DNA of 64,000 bases from LC029 sp036676475 (GCA_036676475.1 JAKFCU010000028.1:6420-70419); one strand, 5' to 3'; positions 15,068-24,325 are shown, counted from the first letter of the stretch. Notes: generated by a model not told the origin, from the letters alone. Made by a program: numbers and translations.

Positions 15068-16615
15068 CTATTCCTGATCATCGGCAAGGGATTTCATCCG
15101 AATCACAGTATGAATTCTTAATATACTTTCAGCTACCTCTGCAGCAGCCTGAAGTGCATATTTCTTGACTAGGGTAGGATCAAAGATACCGATCTCCCCC
15201 AAATCTTTCACTTTTCCATCGGTAAAATCCAATCCAATGGACGTCGAGGCAGAACGGAGCTGAGCCGATCTTATGGCCTCCAATTTCTCCAATGTATTGA
15301 ATCCTGCATTGATGATCATTTGGGCAAGAGGCCTTTGCAAAGCGGCAATAACGGCTTCAACCCCATAGCCTTCAAGTCCCTGGATGCCGGTTCTCCAAGC
15401 TTCCAAATCTCTGACTACGGCCATCTCTGCGCTTCCGCCTCCAGAGACAATTCCGCCTTTAATGGCCGCTTGAACAGAAGCGGCTGCATCTCTGGCAATT
15501 CTTCCGCGTTCACCGACCACTTCGGATGTCGAAGCTCCTACCAGAATGGTAGCTGTCGGCTTTCCGCTTCCGTTTTCAATTCTCACCCGTCCCGTACGTT
15601 CATCCGCTCGAAAGCGTTCCGCTTTACCTAGCAAGACGAGAAGATCTTCTTCCGTTTTATGCAACCCTGTACGCTTGATGGGTTTTGCCCCTGTATGCTC
15701 CGCTAATCTTATGATCTCTTGCTTCGATGTTCTATGTAGTACCGTTATTCCATGATCAGAACAAAATTCTTCAGCATAGGGATCACAGGTTCTCTGGCAT
15801 ACAATCAAATGGATGCCCAGATTAGCTATCCTCTGAAGATTATATTTAAACGTTTCCTTGTAATCAAGAAAACGTTGGAATCCGATTTCTGTTCCAAGCG
15901 CTTCATCATCGATCTCTTCAGGGGCCAGAGCATCTTCCATTATCAAAATCATCGGTTGGTCGATTTCCATAGGCATTTGTTTGGAAATAGGCAACTTACT
16001 CAGCAAAACACCGGAAAGCACTTCGCTTTCTTCCCCTTCGTAAGGATGAACAAGGTCAGATAATGTCCTTTGCTCATCAAGCAGCGAATCCAAGCCAACT
16101 GCTCTTGCTCCTTGCATAACTAAGTCACAAATATCCGCATTTTCCCTGGCTGCAATCAATGCCACTCTTTGCAGATGAGGATCATCCAAATGAGAGATGG
16201 GAGTGGACAATTGTGCAAATCGATCCAGTGCAAATGCCACTCCTTTACTCATTCCGGTTATGACTTGAACCACAGGGACACCCCTTTGGACCTGGGCGGC
16301 ACCCTCTTGTACCAAGGCACTTCCAAATATGGTAGCCGTGGTGGTTCCATCCCCGACCTTTTCCTGTTGGGCCATAGCAATTTTGATTAGCATTCGGGCC
16401 GCTGGATGCTTGACTTCCATTTTTTCCAGGATGGTAACCCCATCATTGGTGATCATGACCTCGCCTAAATCATCTACTAGCATCGTATCCAGACCTTTTG
16501 GCCCCAAAGTCCCTTCCACAGCAGAGGAAACGGCACGAACGGCATTTACGTTATGGAGCAAAGTCATTAGCCGTTCATCACCTGTTTTATGCCCATTTTC
16601 ATTCGTTCGGCTCAT
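15068..16615 (-). CDS. Thermosome-like group III chaperonin
   Basis: The protein has 515 residues from ATG 16613-16615. The ATG lies one base beyond the hrcA stop (TAATATG) with GAAGG upstream; the open frame extends further but inside hrcA. Sequence marks are of the TCP-1/thermosome fold: LGPKGLDTMLV near 40, ITNDGVTILEKM, KVGDGTTTATIF near 85 and GGIVSGGGSAEM near 390. The length is slightly under archaeal thermosomes (about 545). It is not GroEL. Comparable bacterial group III chaperonins, described from Carboxydothermus and some other Firmicutes, occupy a dnaK operon. It probably forms a double ring with a built-in lid, acting without GroES. HrcA/CIRCE control is expected from its place. 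Confidence 0.92.
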   Translation of the reverse strand: MSRTNENGHKTGDERLMTLLHNVNAVRAVSSAVEGTLGPKGLDTMLVDDLGEVMITNDGVTILEKMEVKHPAARMLIKIAMAQQEKVGDGTTTATIFGSALVQEGAAQVQRGVPVVQVITGMSKGVAFALDRFAQLSTPISHLDDPHLQRVALIAARENADICDLVMQGARAVGLDSLLDEQRTLSDLVHPYEGEESEVLSGVLLSKLPISKQMPMEIDQPMILIMEDALAPEEIDDEALGTEIGFQRFLDYKETFKYNLQRIANLGIHLIVCQRTCDPYAEEFCSDHGITVLHRTSKQEIIRLAEHTGAKPIKRTGLHKTEEDLLVLLGKAERFRADERTGRVRIENGSGKPTATILVGASTSEVVGERGRIARDAAASVQAAIKGGIVSGGGSAEMAVVRDLEAWRTGIQGLEGYGVEAVIAALQRPLAQMIINAGFNTLEKLEAIRSAQLRSASTSIGLDFTDGKVKDLGEIGIFDPTLVKKYALQAAAEVAESILRIHTVIRMKSLADDQE

Positions 16616-16616
16616 A

Positions 16617-17657
16617 TTAACCTTCACCCTTATAAAAGCGGTCCAATAGCATCGAAAGATCTTTGGACAGAAAATCGACAATACTAATCACTTTTCCATA
16701 TTCCATCCTGGTCGGGCCCAGTATGCCTATTGTTCCAACCGGCTTGCCATCCACATGGAAAGTGGCACTGATGATACTGCAATGACTGATTGCATCTTCT
16801 CTATTTTCTGTGCCGATTTTCACTTGAAGTCCATTCGAAGGATGAAAATGTTTCGTCAATAGTTCATTCTTTTCCAAAAAATCCAGAATCTCCTTCACCT
16901 TTTCCACGTCACGAAATTCGGGCTGCATCATGATGTTTGTCGTTCCTTTGAGGAAGACCTTTTCTTCAGGTTCTGAGATGAATGTATTCTCCAGTAATTC
17001 AATAGCCATTTCATAGTTTTCAAGCAATCGTTGCAGTTCTTCCATTAATTCTTTTTGAATGTGCATGCGCAATTCATGTAAGGGCAAACCCGCTAGCTTA
17101 TAATTCAAAAAGTTAACGAGTTTCTCAATTTCATGAATCGATACACCTTCCGGAACATGAATCGTTTTATTCTGAACTTTCCCCGTTTGGGTAACGATAA
17201 TGGCGACTGCCGTCGTGGCATTTAAAGGAATGATCTGTATATGTTTCAGCTTCGCATCCTTCACTTCATGTCCTAGCACAATCGATGTATAGTTCGTTAA
17301 ACCTGAAAGAATCGCGGCGGTTTGCTGCGTAATTTGTTCAAAAGCATAGTATTTATCAGCGAATAGCTGCCTCATTGATTGAACATCGGAGTGGTCAAGT
17401 TGAATAGGCTTCAGCAGGTGATCAACATAATAGCGATATCCCTTCTGCGACGGAATGCGACCGGCTGAAGTATGAGGCTGCTCTAAGAAGCCCAATTCCT
17501 CTAGATCGGCCATTTCATTTCGTATAGTAGCAGAGCTAAAGCTGACGTCTTCCCTTTTTGAAATTGTTCGTGAACCTACAGGCTCCGCATGACGAATGTA
17601 ATTATCGACAATGGCATTCAAGATTTGGATTTGACGCGTTGATAACAACTTTTTCAC
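16617..17657 (-). CDS. hrcA: Heat-inducible transcription repressor HrcA
   Basis: The protein has 346 residues. The N-terminal winged helix shows LSTRQIQILNAIVDNYI and VGSRTISKR, and a GAF-like dimerisation domain lies in the middle. HrcA binds CIRCE and represses the operon until heat draws its GroE partner away. Here the CIRCE element is seven bases upstream of the start. The stop is one base from the chaperonin start, indicating translational coupling. Confidence 0.97.
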   Translation of the reverse strand: MKKLLSTRQIQILNAIVDNYIRHAEPVGSRTISKREDVSFSSATIRNEMADLEELGFLEQPHTSAGRIPSQKGYRYYVDHLLKPIQLDHSDVQSMRQLFADKYYAFEQITQQTAAILSGLTNYTSIVLGHEVKDAKLKHIQIIPLNATTAVAIIVTQTGKVQNKTIHVPEGVSIHEIEKLVNFLNYKLAGLPLHELRMHIQKELMEELQRLLENYEMAIELLENTFISEPEEKVFLKGTTNIMMQPEFRDVEKVKEILDFLEKNELLTKHFHPSNGLQVKIGTENREDAISHCSIISATFHVDGKPVGTIGILGPTRMEYGKVISIVDFLSKDLSMLLDRFYKGEG

Positions 17658-17663
17658 CCCTTG

Positions 17664-17690
17664 TTAGCACTCCTTATTAACGAGTGCTAA
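17664..17690. promoter_or_regulatory. CIRCE operator
   Basis: TTAGCACTC, nine bases, then GAGTGCTAA: a perfect match to the HrcA-binding inverted repeat. It lies between the hrcA promoter and the hrcA start codon. Confidence 0.97.
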
Positions 17691-17703
17691 AACCTTCACA
17701 TTA

Positions 17704-17733
17704 AAAATACCAAAATGTACAGTCCCTTGTCAA
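17704..17733 (-). promoter_or_regulatory. SigA-type promoter of the hrcA operon
   Basis: On the minus strand TTGACA (17728-17733) and TATTTT (17704-17709) are separated by 18 bases, just upstream of CIRCE. The -35 directly abuts the hemW stop codon. Confidence 0.75.
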
Positions 17734-18873
17734 CTATCCCAAAAACCGTACAAATACTTCATTTCCTAGCGGAATCCCCTTTTCCGTCAAGCGAATCCGG
17801 TCTCCTTCTTCCACTAGCAAACCAAGTTGGGATAGGTCCTGCAAGGGAGACTGAAAGCGTTCAACTAGAGATTCCTGATAACGGTCAAAGAACTCTTGCT
17901 TAGATATGCCTTCCATAAGTCGAAGGCCCATAATCATAAACTCTTCCATGGCATCTTGCTTGCTTACAGGAAATTCCTCAACCCGGGGCAATCTCTTTTC
18001 CGTTACGAGCTGAATATACTGTTGGACCGGGCCCGCGTTCACATGTCGCTTTCTTTCCACATATCCATGCGCTCCGGCCCCTACCCCATAATAGTCATCA
18101 TTTTTCCAATAAGTTCTATTATGCCCGCTTTGAAATCCCGGTTTTGAAAAATTGCTAATTTCATATTGAGAATAGCCGTGTTTGTGCATTTCATTTCTGA
18201 CCAACTCATACATAGCCACCTCTTCATCTTCCGGAGGCAGAACCAACTGATTTTTTTCGTAAAGGACATGAAACAAGGTGTTTTCCTCTACTTTCAGGCT
18301 ATAAGCGGAAAAGTGCTGCAGATCGAAGGAAAAAGCCGTATCTAACGTATCTTGAAAGAGATGCATCGTTTGTCCAGGAAGTCCAAAAATCAAATCAATC
18401 GAGATATTATCAAAACCCGCTTTTCTTGCATCCTCAATACTCTTGTAAACCTGCTTTGTATCATGGATGCGCCCCATTCGCTTCAATAACTCATCATCAA
18501 AAGCTTGCACGCCGTAGCTGAGGCGATTGACTCCCCCTTGCTTCATCAAGATTAGTTTATCCAAGTCCGTTGTACCTGGATTCGCCTCCATGGTAAATTC
18601 CAGTTCTTTCGATTGATGTGGAAAAGCCTGCTGGACTGATCTCAAAAAATACTCCATTTGATCTCCACTGAGAAAAGTGGGGGTCCCACCCCCAACAAAA
18701 ATGGTTTGGATGAATTCAGGAGGCGCAAGTCGCACGGTTTCCTTCATTTCTTTCTCTAAAGCATAAAGATAGTCCCAAACCAATTGCTGATTTTGGGTGA
18801 CATAAGAGTTAAAATCGCAGTAATAACATTTGTTTGTACAAAAGGGAATGTGGATATACACGGACTGAGGCAA
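17734..18873 (-). CDS. hemW: Radical SAM heme chaperone HemW
   Basis: The protein has 379 residues from TTG 18871-18873. AAGGAGG lies eight bases upstream of this TTG, whereas the ATG at 18889-18891 contains that site inside its own frame and has none before it. The N-terminal radical SAM motif CTNKCYYC sits in SVYIHIPFC; FVGGGTPTFL and INRLSYGVQ-like elements follow, and the C-terminal HemW domain closes it. Formerly annotated as oxygen-independent coproporphyrinogen oxidase, these proteins bind and deliver heme. It lies between lepA and hrcA as in Bacillus. Confidence 0.93.
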   Translation of the reverse strand: MPQSVYIHIPFCTNKCYYCDFNSYVTQNQQLVWDYLYALEKEMKETVRLAPPEFIQTIFVGGGTPTFLSGDQMEYFLRSVQQAFPHQSKELEFTMEANPGTTDLDKLILMKQGGVNRLSYGVQAFDDELLKRMGRIHDTKQVYKSIEDARKAGFDNISIDLIFGLPGQTMHLFQDTLDTAFSFDLQHFSAYSLKVEENTLFHVLYEKNQLVLPPEDEEVAMYELVRNEMHKHGYSQYEISNFSKPGFQSGHNRTYWKNDDYYGVGAGAHGYVERKRHVNAGPVQQYIQLVTEKRLPRVEEFPVSKQDAMEEFMIMGLRLMEGISKQEFFDRYQESLVERFQSPLQDLSQLGLLVEEGDRIRLTEKGIPLGNEVFVRFLG

Positions 18874-18900
18874 CGCGTCATCCTCCTTCATTGGTCAGGA

Positions 18901-18950
18901 TAAGAAAGCTACTAGCGTAGCCTAATGCGTATAATACTTTCCGATAAGTA
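18901..18950 (+). repeat. Dispersed intergenic repeat, copy 5
   Basis: A near-consensus unit: TAAGAAAGCTACTAGCGTAGC, then GCGTATAATACTTTCCGATAAGTA (split here as two blocks). Confidence 0.9.
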
Positions 18951-18955
18951 TAAAG

Positions 18956-18982
18956 AAAAAGGCCTTGGCATAAAGCCAAAGC
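18956..18982 (-). terminator. Second terminator downstream of lepA
   Basis: On the minus strand GGCTTTGGC pairs with GCCAAGGCC around TTTAT, followed by T5. Confidence 0.8.
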
Positions 18983-19066
18983 CTATCATCAGCTTCTTCT
19001 TCCGCAAAGGAAAGTTTATGTTCACTAAAGAATTAATGTGTGTGAACAAAACTTTTCTTTCGGCAT

Positions 19067-19119
19067 AAAAAACTTCCTCTATAGGCGGTCTGGCTACCTC
19101 GAAATACTTCGAAGAAGTT
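19067..19119 (-). terminator. First hairpin after the lepA stop
   Basis: On the minus strand AACTTCTTC pairs with GAGGAAGTT (one mismatch) around a 31-base loop and is followed by a T6 run. Confidence 0.55.
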
Positions 19120-19122
19120 TTT

Positions 19123-20937
19123 TTACTTTTTGTCCATTTTCAATACCGCCATGAAAGCTTCTTGAGGGACTTCAACGCTGCCCACCTGCTTCATGCGTTT
19201 CTTACCCTCTTTTTGCTTCTCTAATAGCTTTCGCTTACGGGAAATGTCCCCACCATAACACTTGGCTAGAACGTTCTTGCGAACCGCTTTAATGCTTTCT
19301 CTTGCAATCACTTTCTTTCCTATGGTCGCTTGAATCGGCACTTCAAACATTTGCCGCGGAATCAGTTCCTTTAGCTTTTCACAAAGCACACGGCCGCGAT
19401 TATAAGCAGTATCCTTGTGGACGATAATCGACAGGGCATCAACGACCTCGCCATTCAGCATAATATCCATTTTAACCAGCTTAGACGCTCGATAACCGAC
19501 CAATTCGTAATCGAATGAAGCATACCCTTTTGTATTCGACTTTAATTGATCAAAAAAGTCGTACACAATTTCAGACAACGGCATTTCATAAGTAATTTGC
19601 ACCCGATTTTCATCAATGTACTGCATATCAAGGAAATCCCCACGTTTTCCTTGGCATAGCTCCATGACCGCCCCAACAAAATCTTTGGGAACCATGATAG
19701 CGGATTTCACATATGGCTCTTCTACCTTATCAATAAATTGGGCATCCGGCATTTTTGACGGATTATCAATAATTAGCTCGTTCCCATTCGTTTGGGTAAC
19801 ATGATAGATCACGCTTGGCGCAGTAGTAATAAGGGTAATATTAAACTCCCTTTCAATCCGTTCCTGAATAATTTCCATATGGAGAAGACCTAGAAAACCG
19901 CAACGGAATCCAAACCCTAAGGCCTGGGAGGTTTCCGGTTCAAACTGTAAGGAAGCATCATTTAACCGGAGCTTTTCCAATGCATCACGCAAATCATTGT
20001 ATTCTGCTGTATCCACAGGATACAGGCCACAGAACACCATCGGGTTAATTTTCCGATAACCTGGCAATGGTTCGCTCGCTGGTTTATCTGCGCCCGTAAT
20101 GGTATCCCCCACTCGCGTATCACCAACGGTCTTAATACTCGCTGATACGAACCCCACATCTCCAACGGTTAACTCTTCCACAGCCCTAGGAAATGGGGCA
20201 GAAGCTCCTACTTCTGTCACCTCAAAGATCTTGCCCGTCGCCATCATTTTCATTTTCATCCCTTTGCGGATCGTTCCGTTGATCACGCGGATGTTAGCAA
20301 CAACCCCCCGATATGAATCATAGTAGGAGTCAAAGATGAGCGCTTGCAATGGCGCATCCGGATCACCCGTTGGAGCCGGAACCTTCTGAACGATCTGCTC
20401 CAGAATGTCCTCTATCCCAATCCCGGCTTTCGCGGAGGCAAGCACAGCATCGCTGGCATCCAATCCAATCACATCTTCCACTTCCCGCTTGACACGATCA
20501 GGATCAGCACTAGGCAAGTCAATTTTGTTAATGACAGGAATAATTTCCAAATTATTATCAAGGGCTAGATAAACGTTAGCCAGCGTTTGCGCTTCGATCC
20601 CTTGCGCAGCGTCCACAACCAATAAGGCCCCTTCACAAGCAGCCAAGCTTCGGGAAACTTCATAAGTAAAGTCTACATGCCCAGGCGTATCGATCAAGTG
20701 AATGATATATTCCACGCCATCCTTCGCCTTATAGGTTAACCGGACCGCATTAAGCTTAATGGTAATGCCACGTTCTTTCTCTAAATCCATCGAATCCAGG
20801 AATTGATCCTGCTTCTCACGATCGCTGAGCGCTCCTGTAAACTCGAGAATACGGTCGGCCAATGTAGATTTGCCGTGGTCTATATGTGCAATAATAGAAA
20901 AATTTCTTATTCTTTTTTGTCTCTCTCTTTTATCCAT
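19123..20937 (-). CDS. lepA: Elongation factor 4 (LepA)
   Basis: The protein has 604 residues. The GTPase domain has AHIDHGKSTLADR (P-loop), DTPGHVDF (G3) and NKIDLPSAD (G4); EF-G-like domains II, III and V and the LepA-specific C-terminal domain follow, with KQKEGKKRMKQVG near the end. It is a ribosome-associated translational GTPase linked to ribosome assembly and back-translocation. It stands upstream of hemW, the conserved order. Confidence 0.98.
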   Translation of the reverse strand: MDKRERQKRIRNFSIIAHIDHGKSTLADRILEFTGALSDREKQDQFLDSMDLEKERGITIKLNAVRLTYKAKDGVEYIIHLIDTPGHVDFTYEVSRSLAACEGALLVVDAAQGIEAQTLANVYLALDNNLEIIPVINKIDLPSADPDRVKREVEDVIGLDASDAVLASAKAGIGIEDILEQIVQKVPAPTGDPDAPLQALIFDSYYDSYRGVVANIRVINGTIRKGMKMKMMATGKIFEVTEVGASAPFPRAVEELTVGDVGFVSASIKTVGDTRVGDTITGADKPASEPLPGYRKINPMVFCGLYPVDTAEYNDLRDALEKLRLNDASLQFEPETSQALGFGFRCGFLGLLHMEIIQERIEREFNITLITTAPSVIYHVTQTNGNELIIDNPSKMPDAQFIDKVEEPYVKSAIMVPKDFVGAVMELCQGKRGDFLDMQYIDENRVQITYEMPLSEIVYDFFDQLKSNTKGYASFDYELVGYRASKLVKMDIMLNGEVVDALSIIVHKDTAYNRGRVLCEKLKELIPRQMFEVPIQATIGKKVIARESIKAVRKNVLAKCYGGDISRKRKLLEKQKEGKKRMKQVGSVEVPQEAFMAVLKMDKK

Positions 20938-21025
20938 GTTTCGTATTTACCTCCCTGAGGGGAAAAAATGCACTAAGTTTGATTATATCAGGGATAATTA
21001 GGAGAGGCAATCATTCTATTAGCAA

Positions 21026-21076
21026 TAAAATAAAAACACTCCGGTTGAAACGACATCGTCTCAGGTCCGGAGCGTT
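21026..21076 (-). terminator. Terminator of yqxA
   Basis: On the minus strand AACGCTCCGG pairs with CCGGAGTGTT, with an inner GAGACGA/TCGTTTC, followed by a T-rich run. Confidence 0.85.
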
Positions 21077-21084
21077 CTTCTAAT

Positions 21085-21429
21085 TTAATAGAACAACCAA
21101 CTAAGGAGCTTTTGGGAATAGGAAGCCATCCAGTTTCCAATCAAATATCCTACGGAACCGGAGGGCTGTTCCTGGTTCGCACCTGAAACACCTGCAGCCG
21201 GAAGGGTTTGGAATACAGGCATGATAGCTTCGTTTTTCAAGGAATAATCTTTCCCTAAAACCGTCATATCCAGTATCCCATTCTCCAATCTGGTAATATG
21301 AAAGGACTGAGTAGGTCCATCCTGCGTTCCTTCCACCCGTTGGATTCCTTTTTCAGCTAGATGGATGCCACCCATAATCAAGCCAAACATGGTCACGACA
21401 AGAAATATAAACTGGATTCTCCATTTCAT
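21085..21429 (-). CDS. yqxA: YqxA-like protein (DUF3679)
   Basis: The protein has 114 residues with one N-terminal membrane segment (about 5-25) and a short extracellular part ending in an amphipathic, aromatic tail (SQKLLSWLFY). Length, topology and location next to gpr and lepA match the YqxA/DUF3679 family of spore formers. Its function is not established. spoIIP, which precedes it in B. subtilis, is missing here. Confidence 0.75.
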   Translation of the reverse strand: MKWRIQFIFLVVTMFGLIMGGIHLAEKGIQRVEGTQDGPTQSFHITRLENGILDMTVLGKDYSLKNEAIMPVFQTLPAAGVSGANQEQPSGSVGYLIGNWMASYSQKLLSWLFY

Positions 21430-21509
21430 CCTTTATAACTCCTTCATCTCTTGGCATTCCTGCTGCGTCGATTTCTCTGCTTGTTGGAATGTGTCAGGGT
21501 CTTTATGCA

Positions 21510-22637
21510 TCAGTGCGTATAGGCCGATACATTATCCATATCAATAATGTCGTGTAATGCCGCATTCAATCCATTGGCAATCATATTCGCAATGTCTTCT
21601 ACAAATTCATCTACTTCTTTAGGCGTAACAATTAAATTATGACCGAGCGGCTGCAGAACCTCATGAATCAACTGCCGCTTTTCCTGTTCAGGCAATGTCC
21701 CGACCAACCCCATAATCACTTGCTTGCCTTCATTCGATGGATCATCCTCCTCGGTAAAAGGTGCAGTCTTCCCCGGTAAGTTAAAGCCTGCAGGAGTTAG
21801 TCTGCTGGCAGGCGCTGGATTCGCACTCTGATTCATTTGTCTCCCCATATGCGATAACACATAATCAATCGTATCACTGGCAATAGACACAGCGTCTACC
21901 ACGGTCGGCACACCAATGGCAATCACCGGGATGCCAAGCGTCTCCCTTGTCAGCGGCTTTCTTTTATTCCCCACGCCTGAGCCAGGATTGATTCCCGTAT
22001 CAGAGATCTGAATAGTCGTATTGACTCTTTCTAATGCTCTTGAAGCTAAAGCGTCCACTGCGATCACGAAATCAGGTTTCGTCCGTTCAACTACTCCAAA
22101 GACAATCTCACTGGTCTCGATTCCGGTAATCCCAAGCACTCCAGGAGATAAGGCACTGACGGCTCGATAACCTTCATCTACATGCTCGGGCATGAGTTCA
22201 AATAAATGTCTGGTCACGAGCAAATTCTCTACCACCATCGGTCCAAGCGCATCAGGAGTCACGTTCCAATTTCCCAGCCCCACAACTAAAGCCTTGGCTT
22301 CCTTGGAAATCCCTAACTCTTGTAAAAATTCATGGAAAGCATGAGCAAATTGGGTCGCCACCTCATTCTGCAGTTCGGTATCCTTTCGACGTAACCCCGG
22401 AACTTCCAGAGTAAGATACCGGCCAGGCAGTTTACCGATATATTTGGAGCCTTGTTCATTTTTTATTTGAACCCTTGTCAGACGGACCCCATTCGATTCT
22501 TGGGCATCCATCTCCACCCCAGGAAACTGAGGCATCCCCGTCCGTTCAGTGGCCAACTGGTGGGCCTCCAAAGCCAGATCCGTACGTATAGCATAGCGGC
22601 TTAAATCGAGTTCATGTTCACGCTTTTGTTCATCCAT
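21510..22637 (-). CDS. gpr: Germination protease GPR
   Basis: The protein has 375 residues. It begins with the zymogen propeptide region ending near LSRYAIRTDLALEA, where autocleavage occurs in Bacillus GPR. The aspartic-like A25 peptidase core follows, with VGLGNWNVTPDALGP, IAVDALASR and PGSGVGNKR. It degrades small acid-soluble spore proteins at germination to free amino acids. It is made in the forespore; the promoter was not resolved. AGGAG lies upstream of the ATG. Its presence shows that the host sporulates. Confidence 0.96.
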   Translation of the reverse strand: MDEQKREHELDLSRYAIRTDLALEAHQLATERTGMPQFPGVEMDAQESNGVRLTRVQIKNEQGSKYIGKLPGRYLTLEVPGLRRKDTELQNEVATQFAHAFHEFLQELGISKEAKALVVGLGNWNVTPDALGPMVVENLLVTRHLFELMPEHVDEGYRAVSALSPGVLGITGIETSEIVFGVVERTKPDFVIAVDALASRALERVNTTIQISDTGINPGSGVGNKRKPLTRETLGIPVIAIGVPTVVDAVSIASDTIDYVLSHMGRQMNQSANPAPASRLTPAGFNLPGKTAPFTEEDDPSNEGKQVIMGLVGTLPEQEKRQLIHEVLQPLGHNLIVTPKEVDEFVEDIANMIANGLNAALHDIIDMDNVSAYTH

Positions 22638-22723
22638 TTCTTTTCAACTCCTATCTACCATTTTTACACATTTTTTCTATATTTATAATGGAGTAAACCA
22701 CCGACTTTTATTCCAGTCTGTTA

Positions 22724-22752
22724 TTGCATTTCTTTTTTCGACATGATAAAAT
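22724..22752 (+). promoter_or_regulatory. SigA-type promoter of rpsT
   Basis: TTGCAT (22724-22729), a 17-base spacer and TAAAAT (22747-22752), about 55 bases upstream of the S20 start. Confidence 0.65.
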
Positions 22753-22808
22753 GATTTTTGTTGCTAAATTTATTGAATGTTAAAAGATACACCAAGGAGG
22801 TGAATCTG

Positions 22809-23075
22809 ATGCCAAATATTAAATCCCAAATTAAGCGTACCAAAACGAACGAAAAGAAACGTGTACAACGCGGAGCTCAAAAATCTGCACTTCGTACCGC
22901 TCTTAAGGGCGTAGAATTAGCGGTTGCAAAAAATGACCAGGCTGCAGCTCAAGAAGCTTTCAAGCTTGCTACTAAGAAGCTTGACAAGGCTGTAACAAAA
23001 GGTCTTATCCATAAAAATGAAGCTTCTCGCAGAAAGTCTCGTCTTGCAATTAAAGTAAACGGCGTTACTGCTTAA
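22809..23075 (+). CDS. rpsT: 30S ribosomal protein S20
   Basis: The protein has 88 residues, starting MPNIKSQIKRTKTNEKKR. It is highly basic and helical and ends RLAIKVNGVTA. The ATG at 22809 is chosen because AAGGAGGTG is seven bases upstream; the open frame begins 51 bases earlier without a site. It binds 16S rRNA in the 30S body. It stands divergent from gpr and convergent with holA, as in Bacillus. Confidence 0.98.
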   Translation: MPNIKSQIKRTKTNEKKRVQRGAQKSALRTALKGVELAVAKNDQAAAQEAFKLATKKLDKAVTKGLIHKNEASRRKSRLAIKVNGVTA

Positions 23076-23078
23076 TTT

Positions 23079-23128
23079 TAAGAAAGTTGCTGGCTTAGCC
23101 AAATGCGTCTTATACTTTCTGTTTAGCT
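23079..23128 (+). repeat. Dispersed intergenic repeat, copy 6 (degenerate)
   Basis: TAAGAAAGTTGCTGGC-TTAGCC, then ATGCGTCTTATACTTTCTG. Several positions differ from consensus, so this is an older copy. It starts four bases after the rpsT stop. Confidence 0.7.
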
Positions 23129-23153
23129 ATGGCCAAGCTATTTCTTACCTCTG

Positions 23154-23192
23154 AAAAAAAGAGTAATCCTTTAACTAGGATTACTCTTTTTT
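23154..23192. terminator. Bidirectional terminator between rpsT and holA
   Basis: GAGTAATCCT and AGGATTACTC form a perfect stem flanked by A7 and T6, suited to both convergent genes. It overlaps the holA stop region. Confidence 0.92.
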
Positions 23193-24221
23193 CATGTGGA
23201 TCAAATCTTTTATTTTCATTAAGAAAAGCTCAAGTGACAGTACTTTATTGATTTGACCTGATTTAATCCGATAATCCTCTTCTGATAAATAAGCAAGGAT
23301 GTTTCGCAGGGCTGTCTCCCCAAAGCGTCGAGACTTTTCCGCAGCCAATTTTATAGGATAAGGATGAACTCCTAATTGGGCAGCCATTTGCTGTTGAGAA
23401 TATCCTTTTTCGGATAACACTTTAACTTGCAGAATCATCCGAAATTGACGAGCTAGCAAATTCAATATAGTTAAAGGTTCTTCCTTATTCTTCAGCAAAT
23501 CATAGTAAATCCTTAAAGCTTGATCAATCTCCAATTTAGCTACTTTATCAATCAGCCCAAAGATATCCTGTTCGAGTGTTCTTGAAGCTAAGATGTACAC
23601 TACATCTTCCGTAATCCTTCCCCCGGTTCCTGCATAAGCAGCCATCTTCTCTAATTCTTGCTGTAGCCTTCTTAAATCATTACCAACAATCCGTTCTAGC
23701 ATTTTGGCTGCTTGATCTTCCATATCTACCTGCAGTTTTTGGGCTCGCCGAATAATCCAACTCCACAATTCCCGATCCTTCAGGGGAAGAAAAGGGAAGA
23801 GTGCTCCTCTGTCCTTTAAGAGCTTTACTAGTTTCTTTCGCTCGTCCAGCTTTTCTCCTGAAACAGTAAGAACCAAAATACTCGTATCCATCGGCTGCTC
23901 CAAGTATGCCTGCAAAGCTTCAAGCTGATGTTCAAGTCCGCCGCTTGGCTTTGTTCCTGTTAAGAAAAATGCATTCTGAGCCACCACCACTCTTTTGTCC
24001 CCCATGAAAGGCAAGGTTTCGGTATCCATCACCACTTGTTGGATCGGTGTCTCCGCCAAATCATAAACACTGTAATTGAAATCAAACATAGCCTCATCCA
24101 ATACCTTTTTCTTTACAAAATGAATGAATTCGTCTATCAGAAATTGTTCCGTTCCATATAAGGCATATACGGGTTTAATTACCCCTTGCTGAACTTCTTT
24201 CCATACACTGCGGTTCTCCAT
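23181..24221 (-). CDS. holA: DNA polymerase III delta subunit HolA
   Basis: The protein has 346 residues from ATG 24219-24221, preceded by AGAGGTGAAAAA; the frame extends 13 codons further without a site. The start VWKEVQQGVIKPVYALYGTEQFLIDE is the typical delta N-terminus (shown as two blocks VWKEVQQG and PVYALYGTE). An AAA-like middle and a helical collar domain end the protein. It opens the beta clamp in the clamp loader. Confidence 0.92.
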   Translation of the reverse strand: MENRSVWKEVQQGVIKPVYALYGTEQFLIDEFIHFVKKKVLDEAMFDFNYSVYDLAETPIQQVVMDTETLPFMGDKRVVVAQNAFFLTGTKPSGGLEHQLEALQAYLEQPMDTSILVLTVSGEKLDERKKLVKLLKDRGALFPFLPLKDRELWSWIIRRAQKLQVDMEDQAAKMLERIVGNDLRRLQQELEKMAAYAGTGGRITEDVVYILASRTLEQDIFGLIDKVAKLEIDQALRIYYDLLKNKEEPLTILNLLARQFRMILQVKVLSEKGYSQQQMAAQLGVHPYPIKLAAEKSRRFGETALRNILAYLSEEDYRIKSGQINKVLSLELFLMKIKDLIHMKKE

Positions 24222-24285
24222 TTTTTCACCTCTTGGATCAGCGTCTAGAACATTATACAAAACATATCAGGCTTCTGTCGAAATG

Positions 24286-24325
24286 AATAAAAACCGCTCA
24301 TCCTTAGGTCAGGAAGGCGGTTTTG
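24286..24325 (-). terminator. Terminator after the anti-sigma gene
   Basis: On the minus strand ACCGC-c-TTCCT pairs with AGGA-tga-GCGGT and is followed by T5. Confidence 0.7.

Noticed and set aside
15068..16681. Longer chaperonin start inside hrcA
   Set aside because: The extra 22 residues come from the hrcA 3' end in another frame, start at TTG without a ribosome-binding site, and are not chaperonin-like.
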